DNA from: Chionoecetes opilio
Taxonomy: Eukaryota; Arthropoda; Malacostraca; Decapoda; Majidae
Reading direction: 5' to 3'
NCBI GenBank assembly: GCA_016584305.1
Contig: JACEEZ010020434.1
Coordinates: 1-64,000 of the forward strand
Length of the DNA stretch: 64,000 bases
A program made the translations under genes and the position numbers. Numbering within the stretch: position 1 is the first letter of the stretch; every line of letters starts with the position of its first letter. Below the pieces are notes generated by a model. The model saw nothing but the letters and a program-made list of their open reading frames with translations, had not been told where the DNA came from and did not search any database. Shown here piece by piece: positions 11,131-22,109 of this stretch.

Positions 11131-12389
11131 ATAGATGCACCTTCACCCCCCGAGGGGCCCCTCGGTTGCGGCCCCCGATGAGGTCAGTGTCATCATGGAT
11201 CACCAAATACTTTGGATCACCGATACCAAGTACTTTGCTTGAAGTATCGGTTATTATGAGTAACTACCTTGTATAAAAATATAAAATATGTTTAGTAAAC
11301 ACGTCGTGTCTGTAGGTATGGCGGCAAGTGGCAGGCGGCAGCTCAATACTCATCTCTCTCCACACTGATAGTACATGCAATACACAAGGCATAAGCCCCC
11401 CCACAACACAAACGAAAATATGATAGGTTCAGTAATTCTTGGTCACTTACCAAACGGTATTTCCAGGGCCGGATTATGACTTTTGGTCCCCTAGGCTACC
11501 TAATTAAATTGTGGGCCCCCTCAGACGGAGCCACCCTCTAACTCGCCCGCACCCGAATTTTTTTTACATTATATAGCAAATAAGTGAGCTGAAAAACAAT
11601 ATATACGCAACATTCACAAATAAGTGTTTTACTGTGTTTAGCACGATGATAAACAAACATGGACTGGGCCCCATGATTTACAGCTAGGGTCCCAAACGGG
11701 CCCTTTATCTCAAATAAAAGGCCTCAAACAGGCCCTTTATCTCAATAAAGGGCCTCAAACAGGGTCCCTTTATCTCAAATTATTTGTAATTTTATTTTAA
11801 GTTAAATGAATTATACAGCAATGCAAATATCATTTTTTTTTTTAAAATTATATATGGAAATCTTTTAGCAGGGACCCCGGGGTTTGGGGCCCCCCAAGCT
11901 TGGGGGGGCCCTAGGCTGCACCCTATACTCCCCGGGGGCCACCGGTGATATGATTCTCTGGGTGGTCTCGTACACCCATAGGATAACCCGGCCCGGGAAT
12001 TTTTTCGTATCGTAGCAGAAGTCAACCATCCCACTCTTTTTGAAATTACCGCCGAAAAAACACAAAAACACTCAGTGGGAGTTGCCTGGCGAAAAAAATG
12101 TATTTGGTTGTTACTTTTTTTTACCTTCTTTATATTTTCACAAATATTTTGCGTAGCTTTTTGAGACTAAATATCGACCCCAAAAAAAAAAAAGTATCGA
12201 TACTTTCGATAAAAAAGGTGGTATCGAAAGTTATTTTTTATCCATACGCCCCCCACTATCCCTACATCCCGTTTTTTTTGCCTTTTTTTTGGGGTTTACA
12301 AAATGGGTGGAAAACATACGATGGCAAAAAACGATTCAAGAATCTTTGATCTTTACAAGGGCTGGGATAAATATAAGGAAATTTCAAGT
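11131..12389. other. No gene; possible hAT-type end at 11,463
   Basis: CAGGGCCGGATTATGAC followed by TTTTGGTCCCCTAGGC at 11,466 resembles a common hAT-type terminus. A matching GC-rich GGGGCCCTAGGC segment lies near 11,905-11,930. Three short repeats of CCCTTTATCTCAAATAAA with TCAAACAGG lie at 11,700-11,780. TATCGATAC-type motifs occur at 11,205-11,265 and 12,190-12,235. No coding is supported. Confidence 0.3.
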
Positions 12390-13582
12390 TTAAAAGTAAC
12401 TCCAGACCCAAATTTTTTTGCCCGAATTTTTTTAAAAATTACATTCAAAACACCAACCACCAAAAAAAATTGATTTCCAGGCCTTTTTTCCCGTAAAAAC
12501 ACGACTTTTGTAAAAAGCGCGCGAAAAAAAAAATCTTCCCTCCAACAGGGCTACACTGTTATTGATGACGTCAGAAAGGGACGCCCGCAGACACCTGCGG
12601 AAAATTTTTATGAGAGCGATTGTCTTGGGTGTCAGGCAGTGAATCTGTCGCTGTGACAGACGAGTACGATGCTCAAACTGACACCGAAAGAAATGACGCT
12701 GGCCGGGAACTATGAGGGAAAACACCCCAGATTGTCATGGGGTCTAATGTTTGAGCCCGAGTACGAGGTGGGTGAACAGGGTTTGCAGGCCTGAGGTTCG
12801 CGGAGGACCGGACTTTTCCCAAAACATGGTTGGTAAATAAAAGGTTAAACCTGTGTGTGGGGAATCACAATGAAAAGGGACTTGCGAGAAAATCCTATGG
12901 TTAGTTTTTGGGGCTACAGTCAAACGTAAAAACTCGGAAAAACCCCATACTAGCATTAACTACAGCTTAGGTTTGGAAAAAATATGCGGGGGGGAACAGA
13001 AAGTGTGACCCACCAACCACCAAGGGTCTCCACCCCCAGGGCAGCCCATCCACAATGGGGTTTTTTGGGTTTTTTCTTGTTAAAAGGCAAAGGCCCCACG
13101 TCATGGTGGTCCATCGCACCCTCACTAACACCGTTTAAACCAAAATGCTGCCCCAACACACTTGGCGGCACCAACCCACTCCGCCCCCCTCCACTCCTAC
13201 ACACGCCCCTCCTTTTGTGTGCAAACTTTTTCGAAAGGGACAGCTGTCTTGCGCACCATAAAGGATGCATGCATGTGGCATATACAAAACAAATCTATCA
13301 GAAAACCCAAAAAATTTCAAGTACTATATTTATTCTGGTTTACGGCCTCTCGATCAAGCGCGGGAAGGAGCCTCCCTGATGCTACTTACCGGGGGCCCCG
13401 GCCCGAGCTTTTGCAAACCTTGAGACGTTTTTAAAAATCGGGGAATTTTCAGATTTTGATTGCGGTTAAATTTTTTAAAAAAGGCTGATGGATACAAAAA
13501 AGGGCGAAGTATTGTTGATATATCGTTATGGTTTTTATGATTTGATTGATAAATCGGAATATAAAGGCTGGGATTACTTTAA
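12390..13582. mobile_element. TTAA foldback family, copy A (diverged)
   Basis: The left end TTAAAAGTAACTCCAGACCC and the following ATTTCCAGG...CACGACTTTTGTAAAAAGCG match the left arm of the reference palindrome at 60,875. The right arm matches too: GGATGCATGCATGTGGCATA, CAAGTACTATATTTATTCTG, GATTTTGATTGCGG, GATATATCG, and GGGATTACTTTAA at the end. TTAA sits at both termini. The centre (about 12,600-13,210) differs from copy E and looks like separate material, so this copy is diverged or has gained an insertion. Confidence 0.6.
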
Positions 13583-13764
13583 AGGTTGGGTGGGGCTTTT
13601 AAGGGGCCCAAAAAAAACACCCTTTGGGGGGCCAAAGCCCGGTTTTTAAGGGAAAAAGAAAATTCTAAGGAACCTTTTTGGGCGAAAAATTCTTACCTCG
13701 TTTTGGGGGAAAAAGGGCCCCCCCTCTTTGCCACCCCCCCCCCCCCCCCTCCCCGGGGCCCGGG

Positions 13765-13861
13765 CCGACACAAGTTCTCTCTCTCTCTCCTCTCTCTCTC
13801 TCCTCCTCCCCCTTCCTCTCTCCTCTTCTCTCTCTCTCCTCTTTTCCTCTCTCTCTCCTCT

Positions 13862-13909
<48 letters not shown>

Positions 13910-13979
13910 CCCCTTTCTTTCCTTTTTCCCCTTCTCTCTCTTTCCCTTCTCTCTCTCTCTCTTCCCTTCTCTCTCTCTT

Positions 13980-14014
<35 letters not shown>

Positions 14015-14159
14015 CTCTCTCCTTTTTTCTTCTTTCTTCTCCTCTTTTTTCTCTTTCTCCCTTTTTTTTTTTTCCCATTATTTTTCCCCCCTTTTCCTTC
14101 TTTTGATTCCGGTTTTTTTCGCCATCCGTGCGTGTTCCCCTCTGCTCTCTCTCTTCTTT

Positions 14160-14196
<37 letters not shown>

Positions 14197-14400
14197 CTCC
14201 CCCTCTCTTCTCCTCCCCCCCGCTCTCCTCTCTCTCTCTCTCCTTCTCTCTCCTCTCCTCTCTCTCTCCTCCACTTCTTCCTCCCTTTTTTCCTCTCTCT
14301 CTCTCCCCTTTTCCCTCTCTCTCTTCTTTTTCTCCCTCGTCTCCTTTTTTTTTTTATTATTTCTTCTCCCCCCTTTTCCCTTTTCCCTTTTCCCCTCCAC
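13765..14400. repeat. (CT)n microsatellite block, copy 1
   Basis: About 630 bp of pyrimidine-only repeats, mainly CT with TTCT, TTCC and TTTT interruptions. Apparent ORFs of 235-293 codons on both strands (Ser/Leu/Pro-rich sense, Arg/Glu-rich antisense) are a consequence of the repeat and are not genes. The tract starts after GGCCGACACAAGTTCTC and ends at CCACAACACATATCATGGG. Compare 18,815-19,375. Confidence 0.9.
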
Positions 14401-14770
14401 AACACATATCATGGGCCATAGTGATATTATCGTGAATAAAGACACTTTTTTTTCTGGTGTGTTGTGATAGTTAGAATTAATTGCTAACCGTTCTGTCGCA
14501 AATCATATCTATTTCCCCCCAGCCCACCCCTATATATTAGGGAAATATAGCCCACACCTATATATATATATATATATATATTATAAAATATATATATATA
14601 TATAATATATTATATATAATATATATTATATATATAATTATATATATACATAGTTATTTTCAGCCTAATATACATATACAGTCTAAAATATATAACATAA
14701 ACCAATAATTAACCATTGTTGTTATGGGGACGGAGAAAATTTGGGGGTAAGACCCCCAACCCCGCCTTAG
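14395..14770. repeat. Duplicated flank with (TA)n, copy 1
   Basis: After the CT tract comes GATATTATCGTGA, TTAGAATTAAT and GCTAACC, CAGCCCACCCCTATATA, then a (TA)n tract at about 14,558-14,650, then CAGCCTAATATAC and CAGTCTAAAATATATAA. The same series occurs at 19,370-19,760, so the CT tract, spacer and TA tract form one larger repeat unit. Confidence 0.75.
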
Positions 14771-14784
14771 CTACACTGCTCACT

Positions 14785-14885
14785 GTCTTAGGCGGAGCGA
14801 AAATTTGCTTCCAAAAATTCAACTAGCGCTAAGATGGTTTTTGTCCCCTAAGATGATCTTAGTAGTGTTCCAAAATGCCCCCCCT
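14785..14885. repeat. TIR-like fragment, GGCGGAGCGAA family
   Basis: GTCTTAGGCGGAGCGAA, CAACTAGCGCTAAG and CTTAGTAGTGTTCCAAAA, ending in a GCCCCCC run, closely match 20,712-20,812. The reverse complement begins GGGGGGCATTTTTCGAAC (20,812 copy), which resembles the start at 18,550 (GGGGGGACATTTTCGAAG). They are probably ends of a TIR element family; a PIF/Harbinger-type assignment is only a guess. Confidence 0.45.
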
Positions 14886-15419
14886 GAAAGCTTACCGTAG
14901 AAACAATGCAAAATTGTCTTGCTGACAGTGTACCACGTCGCCTTCAAAGGGTCATCAAGAGGAAGGGCTACGCAACGAAATACTAACTACAATTGTAAGT
15001 GTTGATATTCTACATTATTTGTTATGTATAAACATGGTGCGTCATACGTGTAAACATTCCCTTTTCGGAGGCGCGCAGTGAATATCCACGCACACTAGTT
15101 GACTCTGTGACGGACAAATCGCGACAGAGAAAGCAGCGGGTGGCAGGGTGGTGGCAACCAAAAGTGGCTCGTGTGAATGCTGCCATTTGAAAACACGGTT
15201 TCTATCGTTGGCCACGGTGGCCGGCCACAATGGTGTGGTCGGAAAAATGGATCCGCCCGCCACGACTCGCCACTATTTTGTGGTCGCCACAAAAAAGTGG
15301 CCCGTGTGCATGCAGCCATAGAGATGCGTGTGTTCTATTTTGACCATGTTTTGTGGCGGCCACTGACCATTAAAAGTGTCTCGTGTGAACCCGGCCTAAC
15401 TGCTGCCCCGAAAACACGT

Positions 15420-15605
15420 TACAGGCAACATCGAGTCACTAGTTTCCCATGAGAACACTTACAAGTAATAATAGTTGATAAAATAATACATGATAGAAAC
15501 CATACTCCTGACTGTTTTTGACGTGGATAATTTAAGCTTTTGAGTAACTATTATTACTTGTAGGTGTTCTCATGGGAAGCTAGTGACTCGATGTTGCCTG
15601 TAACA
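15420..15605. repeat. Palindrome inside repeat copy 2
   Basis: ACAGGCAACATCGAGTCACT at about 15,420 and its complement AGTGACTCGATGTTGCCTGT at about 15,584 are the outer ends of two arms of roughly 60 bp, with CATGAGAACA and its complement inside them. The loop of about 70 bp holds CATACTCCTGACTG. The arms are nearly perfect, so a cruciform or snapback is possible. Confidence 0.7.
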
Positions 15606-15832
15606 TGTATCAGGGCAACAGTTAACCTGTAAAACCAGTGAAATAAGAGCGATGAATGGAGGTTTACAGGATTTCGCGCCCTTGACAATATTTCGCAAAA
15701 CAGGCGGGACCATGGCGGAACTAGTAATAGAGTGAATATCGTCGTAGAAATAATGTAAATTCAGATAACAGGACAACAAGTTAAACACCACAGATGTACA
15801 TTAAAAAGCACGGGACTTACCTTTAAAGTAGT

Positions 15833-16375
15833 CGTCCAGACCATTTCATCATTTCCGGCAATGTAATGCAATCAAATCATAGCCATTAACGAGTATATCA
15901 ACCAAACCGTCACTTTTTGCATCCAGTCGCCGTTTTTTTTTAAATAAATTCCGTAATCAAAATCTGCCAAATTCCCCCGAAAGTTCTCAAAACGCTCCTT
16001 CAAGTTGCAGACGAGCGAGCAGGCTCGGTGACGTAAGCAAAAGAAAAGCGCTATCCCCGCGCGCAGATTCAGAAAGGATGTAAACACAGTTGATATATTA
16101 GTACTGAAAGATATTTGGGTGTTTCTGATAGATTTTTATTTTGCGGATGTGGCATGTATACCTACATTGCATCCCTTGTGGGTGCAGCGTGGGGCTGTGC
16201 CTTTCACGAGAGTTAGCACCCATTTGCAAACTGTGGGGCGACCGATTAGATGCGTGCAGATGTGTGCAGCGGCAGGAAGCGGCGGGGAGCGCGGGAAGTA
16301 GCAGGCCCCCGAGACGGAGAGGGCTGCATACCCAGCTGGCTACTACCAGCCGCTCCCCGTCGCTCAAAGGTCTGA
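15833..16375 (-). mobile_element. TTAA foldback family, copy B (one arm)
   Basis: TTAAAGTAGTCGTCCAGACC, then ATTTCATCATT, TGCATCCAGTCGCCG, AGTACTGAAAGATATTTGGG and GAGAGTTAGCACCCATTTGC correspond in order to the reverse complement of the right arm of copy E (61,380-61,769). The second arm is not recognisable after the GC-rich centre at about 16,260-16,330. The TTAA falls at the same place where the sister repeat reads TTTAAAGGTAAGTCC without the element, which suggests insertion into repeat copy 2. Confidence 0.6.
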
Positions 16376-17640
16376 CACATACCCAGCTAACCATCAACCG
16401 GCGGCCTAGTAGGCTTTTGTAGAGCGGCGGAACGGCCGGCCGCCGGCGCAACATTTACCTCCGTGCAGCCATCCGACGGCCCGCTGGTGTGATTTCAGAC
16501 GGGATAATTTACTATGTTGAAAATTAAGTACAGAATTTCAAGAATTGAATATTTCTATGTGGGAAACATTTTGAAACAAAGTTTATTGATTATCTTGTGT
16601 AATATTACATCAGTAGTGACAAGCAGCGGCAACTTGAGACGTCAATCCTCCGGAGGGCCAGCGAGTAGGTATTTGGAATAAGTGGAAATATTCATTTCAT
16701 ATTATATTATACTTAACCCAGTAATATATTACATAGTATCTCAATATCGGTTACCTCACATCATTAGGCCTGTTCAAGATATTAAAATTGTTATAAAAGT
16801 TTTTTATAATAGTTTATTAGAAATTATCATATTTCAGTTTATTTCAATATTTCCAGCTTAATCAGAAACACCGAGGGATACAGAGAAATAAAGAGGAGAA
16901 ACTGTACATGGAAGGAGTTTACATGGAAAAAAGGTTATCAGTAGTCTATGTGCTCGCAGCTAGTATAATATACAAATAACATTTGACATGCTGAGCAAAG
17001 AGTTACGGGAATAAACAAGCGTCATTATTTTTCCTTATTTCAATAAAACTTCCAACTATTATACACACATATCAATACTAACGGTACACCTAATAAGGAA
17101 TATGAGAGATGGAGAATTAACATGATACTATCATGATATAGGAATAGAATATTATTTGAAATCATTACGCAAGCTATCAATGCCAATAAATGCCAGGACG
17201 TACGATAGCCATTACAAAAGGGTAAAAACCCAACCAAAAGGCCTAAATTTATCGCCCTTAACAGTCGATAACATAATGAGAACTTAGTTATAACATGTTT
17301 TCGCTCCTTCATTATGTCGAAATAGATGAATAAATATAAATGATTGCAGTACGACACGTTTTTTTTAGGAATTACCTCGGCCAGCGTTGTCGTCACTGAC
17401 TCAGTGAAATCAGTTAATTGGGAAAACGCACAAGAGGGGATGTTGTTTATGTTGTTCGCCGCAATAATATCCTTCTACATGGGCTGTCAGTTTCCACGTA
17501 CACCAGCAATCTGTAAACGCATAAACGAAAATGTTTGTTGTTACTATGAAATAACAATGTCCGTAGCAATTATGCTCTTTTTTCATCGTTATTACTGGAT
17601 AACGACATAGGAATATTTATGGTGTATTACTTTCTAAGGT

Positions 17641-18540
17641 ATATTGAGAATATCGTAATGTTTTATAAGTGTTGAACAGCCCATTAGGCTATTAATCGGC
17701 TATAAGGGTGGTGCAAACACCCTTAAAACATTAATATATCTGCAATATACTTCGAAAGTATAACCATATATATATTTCCTCAATCAGTTAATATAACAGG
17801 GGCCAAATGTCATATGCCCTACGGCGGGCCGCTGGAGAGCGACGCGCCAGTGAGCCTCTGAGAAAATTTCACAGCGGACCTAACGTGTCACTCCGTCGGG
17901 CGCGGTATATATGACATCGGAGGGCTCCGGAGGCCCTCCGTCTTTGTGTTTGCTGGGTATATCGTTCGTCCAACGCGTGTGGGTTGTGAATGGGTGCTAA
18001 GCTCTCGGGAAAGGCTAAGCTTTCTTGCTTGTGCCCATGCCAGGATGCAAGTGTAACGCCCGAGAGGAGAAATTAATTACTAGGGGAAGAGATGAAAAAC
18101 ACATAAGTATCAATAAGCTAAAACAAGGAATTTTCTCCAGGCCTCATTCCTGAATCCATGTTAGGCTTATATTTTAAGCCTAGTAGTAATTAGGACAGGT
18201 AGCGAAACGAGGTGAGAACGGGGATCTAGGTTAGGGATAATTTTAGAAGCAGCTCGACGTTCTTAGTTAAGTCTCGCCGGTGGGGAGGTGATAAATCTCG
18301 CCCTGGTAAAGGGTCCCAGGTAGGAGTGTTGGCGGACCAGGGGGCAAGCGCTCACAATATGAGCAGGGGTAAGGGGGCAACCACAAACATGTAAAGCCAG
18401 CCGCTTCGTGTGAGGACAAGGAGAAAGAAGGAAATAGAAAATTCCTGTCCTCTTCACTAATGAAAAGTATTGTTTTAAGCAAAATAACATACATTTTGAA
18501 AGTTTAAACTACTAAAAAGTCTTTTGGCACAGACACAGTC
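17641..18540. other. No gene; short foldback-family fragment
   Basis: GGGTGCTAAGCTCTCGGGAA with CTTTCTTGCTTG and GGATGCAAGTG at 17,992-18,052 is a short piece of the TTAA foldback family (compare 61,390-61,450). The rest holds only ORFs under 80 codons with no recognisable content. Confidence 0.4.
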
Positions 18541-18544
18541 TAGA

Positions 18545-18700
18545 CCCAGGGGGGACATTTTCGAAGAGGCTATAACTACACCCTCTTAAGCGTCCTAAAG
18601 ACCGAATTTAGTTATTTACGGGGCCAAGTAAGACTACTAAGGAAGCATTTTCGGAGTTCATTCTAGCTCGGTGAGGCTAAGACCTTCTTAGTGCCACCAC
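18545..18700. repeat. TIR-like fragment with GGGGGGACATTTTCG end
   Basis: Begins GGGGGGACATTTTCGAAG and continues with CTCTTAAGCGTCCTAAAGACC, then a second partly inverted set with ACTACTAAGG and GCATTTTCGGAG. It resembles the ends at 14,885 and 20,812 read in reverse. No TSD is readable. Confidence 0.35.
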
Positions 18701-18812
18701 GTCCACTGTAAACCAATCAGCGTGCGCGACAACAAGTCTGTATTTGCGGGAAATACGTATTATAAACAACAACACCCCAGCCACAGCTTGTACGTATATA
18801 CCCCACCGAGAG

Positions 18813-19018
18813 GAGTCTCTCTCTCCTCTCTTCTCTCTCTCTCTTCTCTCTCTTCTCTTCTCTCTCTCTCTCTCTCTTCTCGGCTCTCCTCTCTCTCTCT
18901 CTTCTCTCTCTTCCCTTGTTTTCTTCTATTATTTCTTCTCCCTCCTCTTCCTTCTCCTTGATGTTGCCAGAATGTCATTCTGCTACAGTCACAGTGCAGT
19001 GTCAACACGCCGAGGGAG

Positions 19019-19092
<74 letters not shown>

Positions 19093-19100
19093 TCTCTCTC

Positions 19101-19135
<35 letters not shown>

Positions 19136-19264
19136 TTTCCTCTTCTCTCTCTCTTCTTCTTTTTTTCTTCTATATTTCTTTTCCCTACCCCTCCTTCTCC
19201 TTGAGTTGCCAGATATGTATTTATGCTACGACACAGTTGCAGTATCAACACGCCGAGCGAGGGA

Positions 19265-19297
<33 letters not shown>

Positions 19298-19375
19298 CTT
19301 TATCTACTCTCTCCTCTCTCTCTCCTTTTTCTTCTAATCTTTCTTCTCCCTCTTCCTTCTTCCCTTTAATCCTCC
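18813..19375. repeat. (CT)n microsatellite block, copy 2
   Basis: Three CT-rich tracts of 110-190 bp are separated by short unique spacers (TGATGTTGCCAGAATGTC near 18,960 and TGAGTTGCCAGATATGT near 19,203) that are themselves diverged repeats ending in AACACGCCGAG. The unit is therefore a higher-order tandem of spacer plus CT tract, about 240-250 bp. ORFs up to 197 codons here are low-complexity artefacts. Confidence 0.85.
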
Positions 19376-19760
19376 ACACACACATTCATGACAGTATGTG
19401 GATATTATCGTGATAAACGAAACTTTTTTTATGGTGAGTTTGATATGTTTAGAATTAATCTGCTAACCATTTCTGTGGCAAATCAATCTATTCCACCCAG
19501 CCCAACCCTATATATATATATATATATTATATAATATTATATATAGATTATAATATATATAGTATATAATATATATATATATTATATATATATTATATAT
19601 ATAGTTTATTATATATAAATAGTATTTAGATATAGGGTATTATACAGCCTAATATACTGCATACAGTCTAAAATATATAATATATAAACAATAATATAAC
19701 CATTTTGTATGGTGGACTAAGGAAAATGCGGGCCTAAGACGACCCCAACCCTGCCTTAAA
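19376..19760. repeat. Duplicated flank with (TA)n, copy 2
   Basis: Repeats the order seen at 14,395-14,770: GATATTATCGTGATAAA, TTAGAATTAATCTGCTAACC, CCCAGCCCAACCCTATATA, a (TA)n tract at about 19,510-19,640, CAGCCTAATATAC, CAGTCTAAAATATATAA, and CCCCAACCCTGCCTTA. The copies are in direct orientation about 5 kb apart. Confidence 0.75.
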
Positions 19761-20711
19761 TTAGAGAGAACCGAAACTCGAGAAAATCGCCAGTGGTCGC
19801 TGCAGTTTTAACTCAAAGGTTGGTTACTATGTTGGCTCCGCGGGACTAATATTTTTCATAAATAATTTCGCGATAAACATTGATGCACCGCATCTGAATA
19901 CCAAAAAAATATGAGTTTCTTCTGTTGTTCTACTAAGTATATGATGACATTCTTACTGATGGAAGTTCTATAATAGCAATTAATGCAAATTGACATCGCC
20001 TCGAGTAGCAAAAGCTTAATATATTTTTTACATGTATATTGTGGCATGTAAAATTTGGGTGATGTACACACTGTTTTCTAAGCCAGTTTTTAAAAAGGGG
20101 GTACTGCTGGTTGGCAAACGCTTGTCACAATACAATAAGCAATGGCCTTGAAAAACGAAGAAGAAAGACTGCGAATCGGTTGTTTGCTGGCGACAATTGT
20201 AGGTTATTAAATTGTGGAGGCGGGACACGCCGCGGCGGGGAGTGGTGGGCGGGGGAGATTGATGGCGGGGAGATTGAATCAAAACATTGTCCACTTCACG
20301 CGTCGACTCATTGCACTTCAGGCTTTCTATCTGATTGTTACACAATAAAACAGGAAAATATGATCTGCCTTGGTATAGATAAAACTTCTAAACATACGTG
20401 TATTGACTATATAATAGCATAGAGTAAACATTTACCTCGCATCCCTAAACTATAACACTACGTGGTTATGTGGTTTTAAATGCATGTTTCAACAAACTCA
20501 GGATTCTATACAATATACATATAGAGAAAGGCGTTCTTAAAATTATAACTTTTGTGTTTTAAGTGCCGTGGAAGAAGCCCATATTTTTTTTTTTTTTTTT
20601 CCCAAGTTGGGGACCAACTTTCACCAAATTGTGAGTAAAACTGCCAGGAACACTGGCCATCATTTCGGAGTTGCAGTCTCTCTAATTAGTTTACACTCGC
20701 TGTCCGCTTGT

Positions 20712-20812
20712 CTTAGGCGGAGCGAATTTGCTTCCGAAATGTCCCAACTAGCGCTAAGTTGGTCTTTAGTCCCTAAGATGGGCTTAGTAGTGTTCGAAAA
20801 ATGCCCCCCAGG
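20712..20812. repeat. TIR-like fragment, GGCGGAGCGAA family, copy 2
   Basis: Matches 14,785-14,885 almost base for base (GTCTTAGGCGGAGCGAA through TTAGTAGTGTTCGAAAA). It ends in GCCCCCC next to the coding-like stretch at 20,850-21,180. Confidence 0.45.
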
Positions 20813-20849
20813 TTCTGCAGCATGTTCCCTTATAAAAGAGCATGGTTGA

Positions 20850-21180
20850 AGTTTTCATCAGACAGGGAGCTAGCTACTCTGCCCTGTTGATGTCCTTCGC
20901 CCAAGGGAGAGAACAAGCGCTCCACCGTGGTGCTGACGGGCCATCGCTCGGGCTGGTTGACCTCAAGAAGAGGTTCAATGAGCACCCTTCTCACTGATGA
21001 AGGCTGGTTCTGCCAGAATGTCTGATCATTTGGCTTGCAGCCACACCTTCACAATGTGAGCAGCCTGAACTTGGTTGACCTGTGGATGACCACCAGTGTT
21101 ATCCTCCTCATCACAGATGCGGAGTAGGTAGTCGTACCTATTTCTGCCTCCAAGCACGGCGGCTGCCCACTTGTGCTAAA
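20850..21180 (-). pseudogene. Unrecognised coding-like remnant
   Basis: On the minus strand, about 49 codons are open from 21,180 (WAAAVLGGRNRYDYLLRI then CDEEDNTGG and HIVKVWLQAK), closing near 21,034. Another frame opens at once with about 53 codons (SSVRRVLIEPLLEV and PVSTTVERLFSPLGEG). Composition and the lack of stops suggest a broken exon or mobile-element protein. No family recognised. Confidence 0.35.
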
Positions 21181-21189
21181 CTGAACCAA

Positions 21190-21345
21190 AAAATAAAATT
21201 ACGATTATCGCTAGTTTGGAACCAAAAGTATCGGCGATACTGATGAATCGATAACGCGGGGTGAAAAAAATCGGATAACCGATAACCCGATATCGTTATC
21301 GCGAATATTTATCGCGATAATTTATCGCCGTGATAACGCCCACTA
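21190..21345. repeat. TATCG-rich palindromic terminus
   Basis: Dense overlapping TATCG/CGATA words (GATATCGTTATCGCGA, TTATCGCGATAATTTATCG, CCGTGATAACGCC) form several nested palindromes. Read on the minus strand it begins GGGCGTTATCACGGCGATAA, which looks like a DNA-transposon terminus. The opposite end was not found. Confidence 0.35.
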
Positions 21346-22100
21346 TGGAAAGGTAGGCTTATATGTGCAGTTTAAACCAATACACGGATCGGTGGTTATA
21401 GGTACGAACGTTTCGTTTCTCATCATAAGGGTAATTCTAAACCCCTACAAACAGCCGTCGGAAATAAAAGAACGCGAGGGGGGTCTGGGAAGGGGCTAAA
21501 CCCTCCACGAGGTAGGTTACGTGATCAATGGCCCAGGGTAAGTTAGTTACTAGCAGGAGTTTCTGAGTCCACCCCGCCCCCCCACAGTTGTAAGGAGAGT
21601 ATTGGGTGATAATGGACCGGAGAACTGCGCGGTCGCTACCACCGTTACTACTTAGTTTTCTGTATTATTTTTTGTCAGTATAGCTACTGTCAGTTAATAA
21701 ACTTCCACGTGGACCTTCAAAACTATATACATATTGTAGAAATGAATATTAGTAACTAATAGCGAACACAGACCACATTCCTCCCCTTCCCGAGGCCACC
21801 TAACCCTTTAGGAGTTAGGTTTTTAAATAGATTGGAGTTTTCGCCTCTGTAAAAAAAAAAAAGGACTATCCACGCGCCCTCCCACAGAGTATTACACTAG
21901 AGATCGCATAGGGGTGGCATAGCTGAGGCAATCTTGAGTGGCTCGGCCGCCATCAAACCATGAATACTCTGCGGCCAATATGAGCCTCGGGCCCACACGA
22001 CCATGTTGTACTCTTACACGATATTAATCAAACTACCAGATGATATCTAGAATAACTGAACATATTCATCGTCTTCAAAGACATTTCTCCCCATCATGAT
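21346..22100. other. No gene or repeat recognised
   Basis: Ordinary mixed-composition sequence with only short ORFs. One A11 run lies at about 21,850. Nothing further supported. Confidence 0.4.
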
Positions 22101-22109
22101 ATTAATTTA

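Larger units (their letters stand above)
15060..17640 (+). repeat. 2.2-kb interspersed repeat, inverted copy 2
   Basis: Reverse-complement partner of 8,870-11,130 and the cleaner copy. It includes tandem GTGGCCG/CCACAA-rich sequence at 15,140-15,370, a palindrome at 15,420-15,605, the foldback copy B inserted at 15,833, a GC-rich patch at 16,380-16,480, and an AT-rich half from 16,500 on. Short ORFs (for instance 17,040-17,396 minus and 17,344-17,610 plus) are not kept in the partner copy, so none is annotated as a gene. Confidence 0.65.

Noticed and set aside
11205..12260. TATCGATAC motifs at 11,205-11,265 and 12,190-12,235 as a TIR pair
   Set aside because: The two segments share only short words, with no alignable end-to-end inverted match; they may be two unrelated fragments.
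13586..14467. ORFs of 235-293 codons on both strands
   Set aside because: They are translations of CT or GA microsatellite: Ser/Leu/Pro/Phe one way, Arg/Glu/Lys the other. Open frames on both strands are expected for stop-free dinucleotide repeats.
17040..17610. Overlapping ORFs (118 codons minus, 88 codons plus)
   Set aside because: Neither frame is preserved in the inverted sister copy at about 8.9-9.5 kb.
18744..19413. ORFs of 163-197 codons on both strands
   Set aside because: Same cause as at 13.6-14.5 kb: stop-free CT tract with short spacers.
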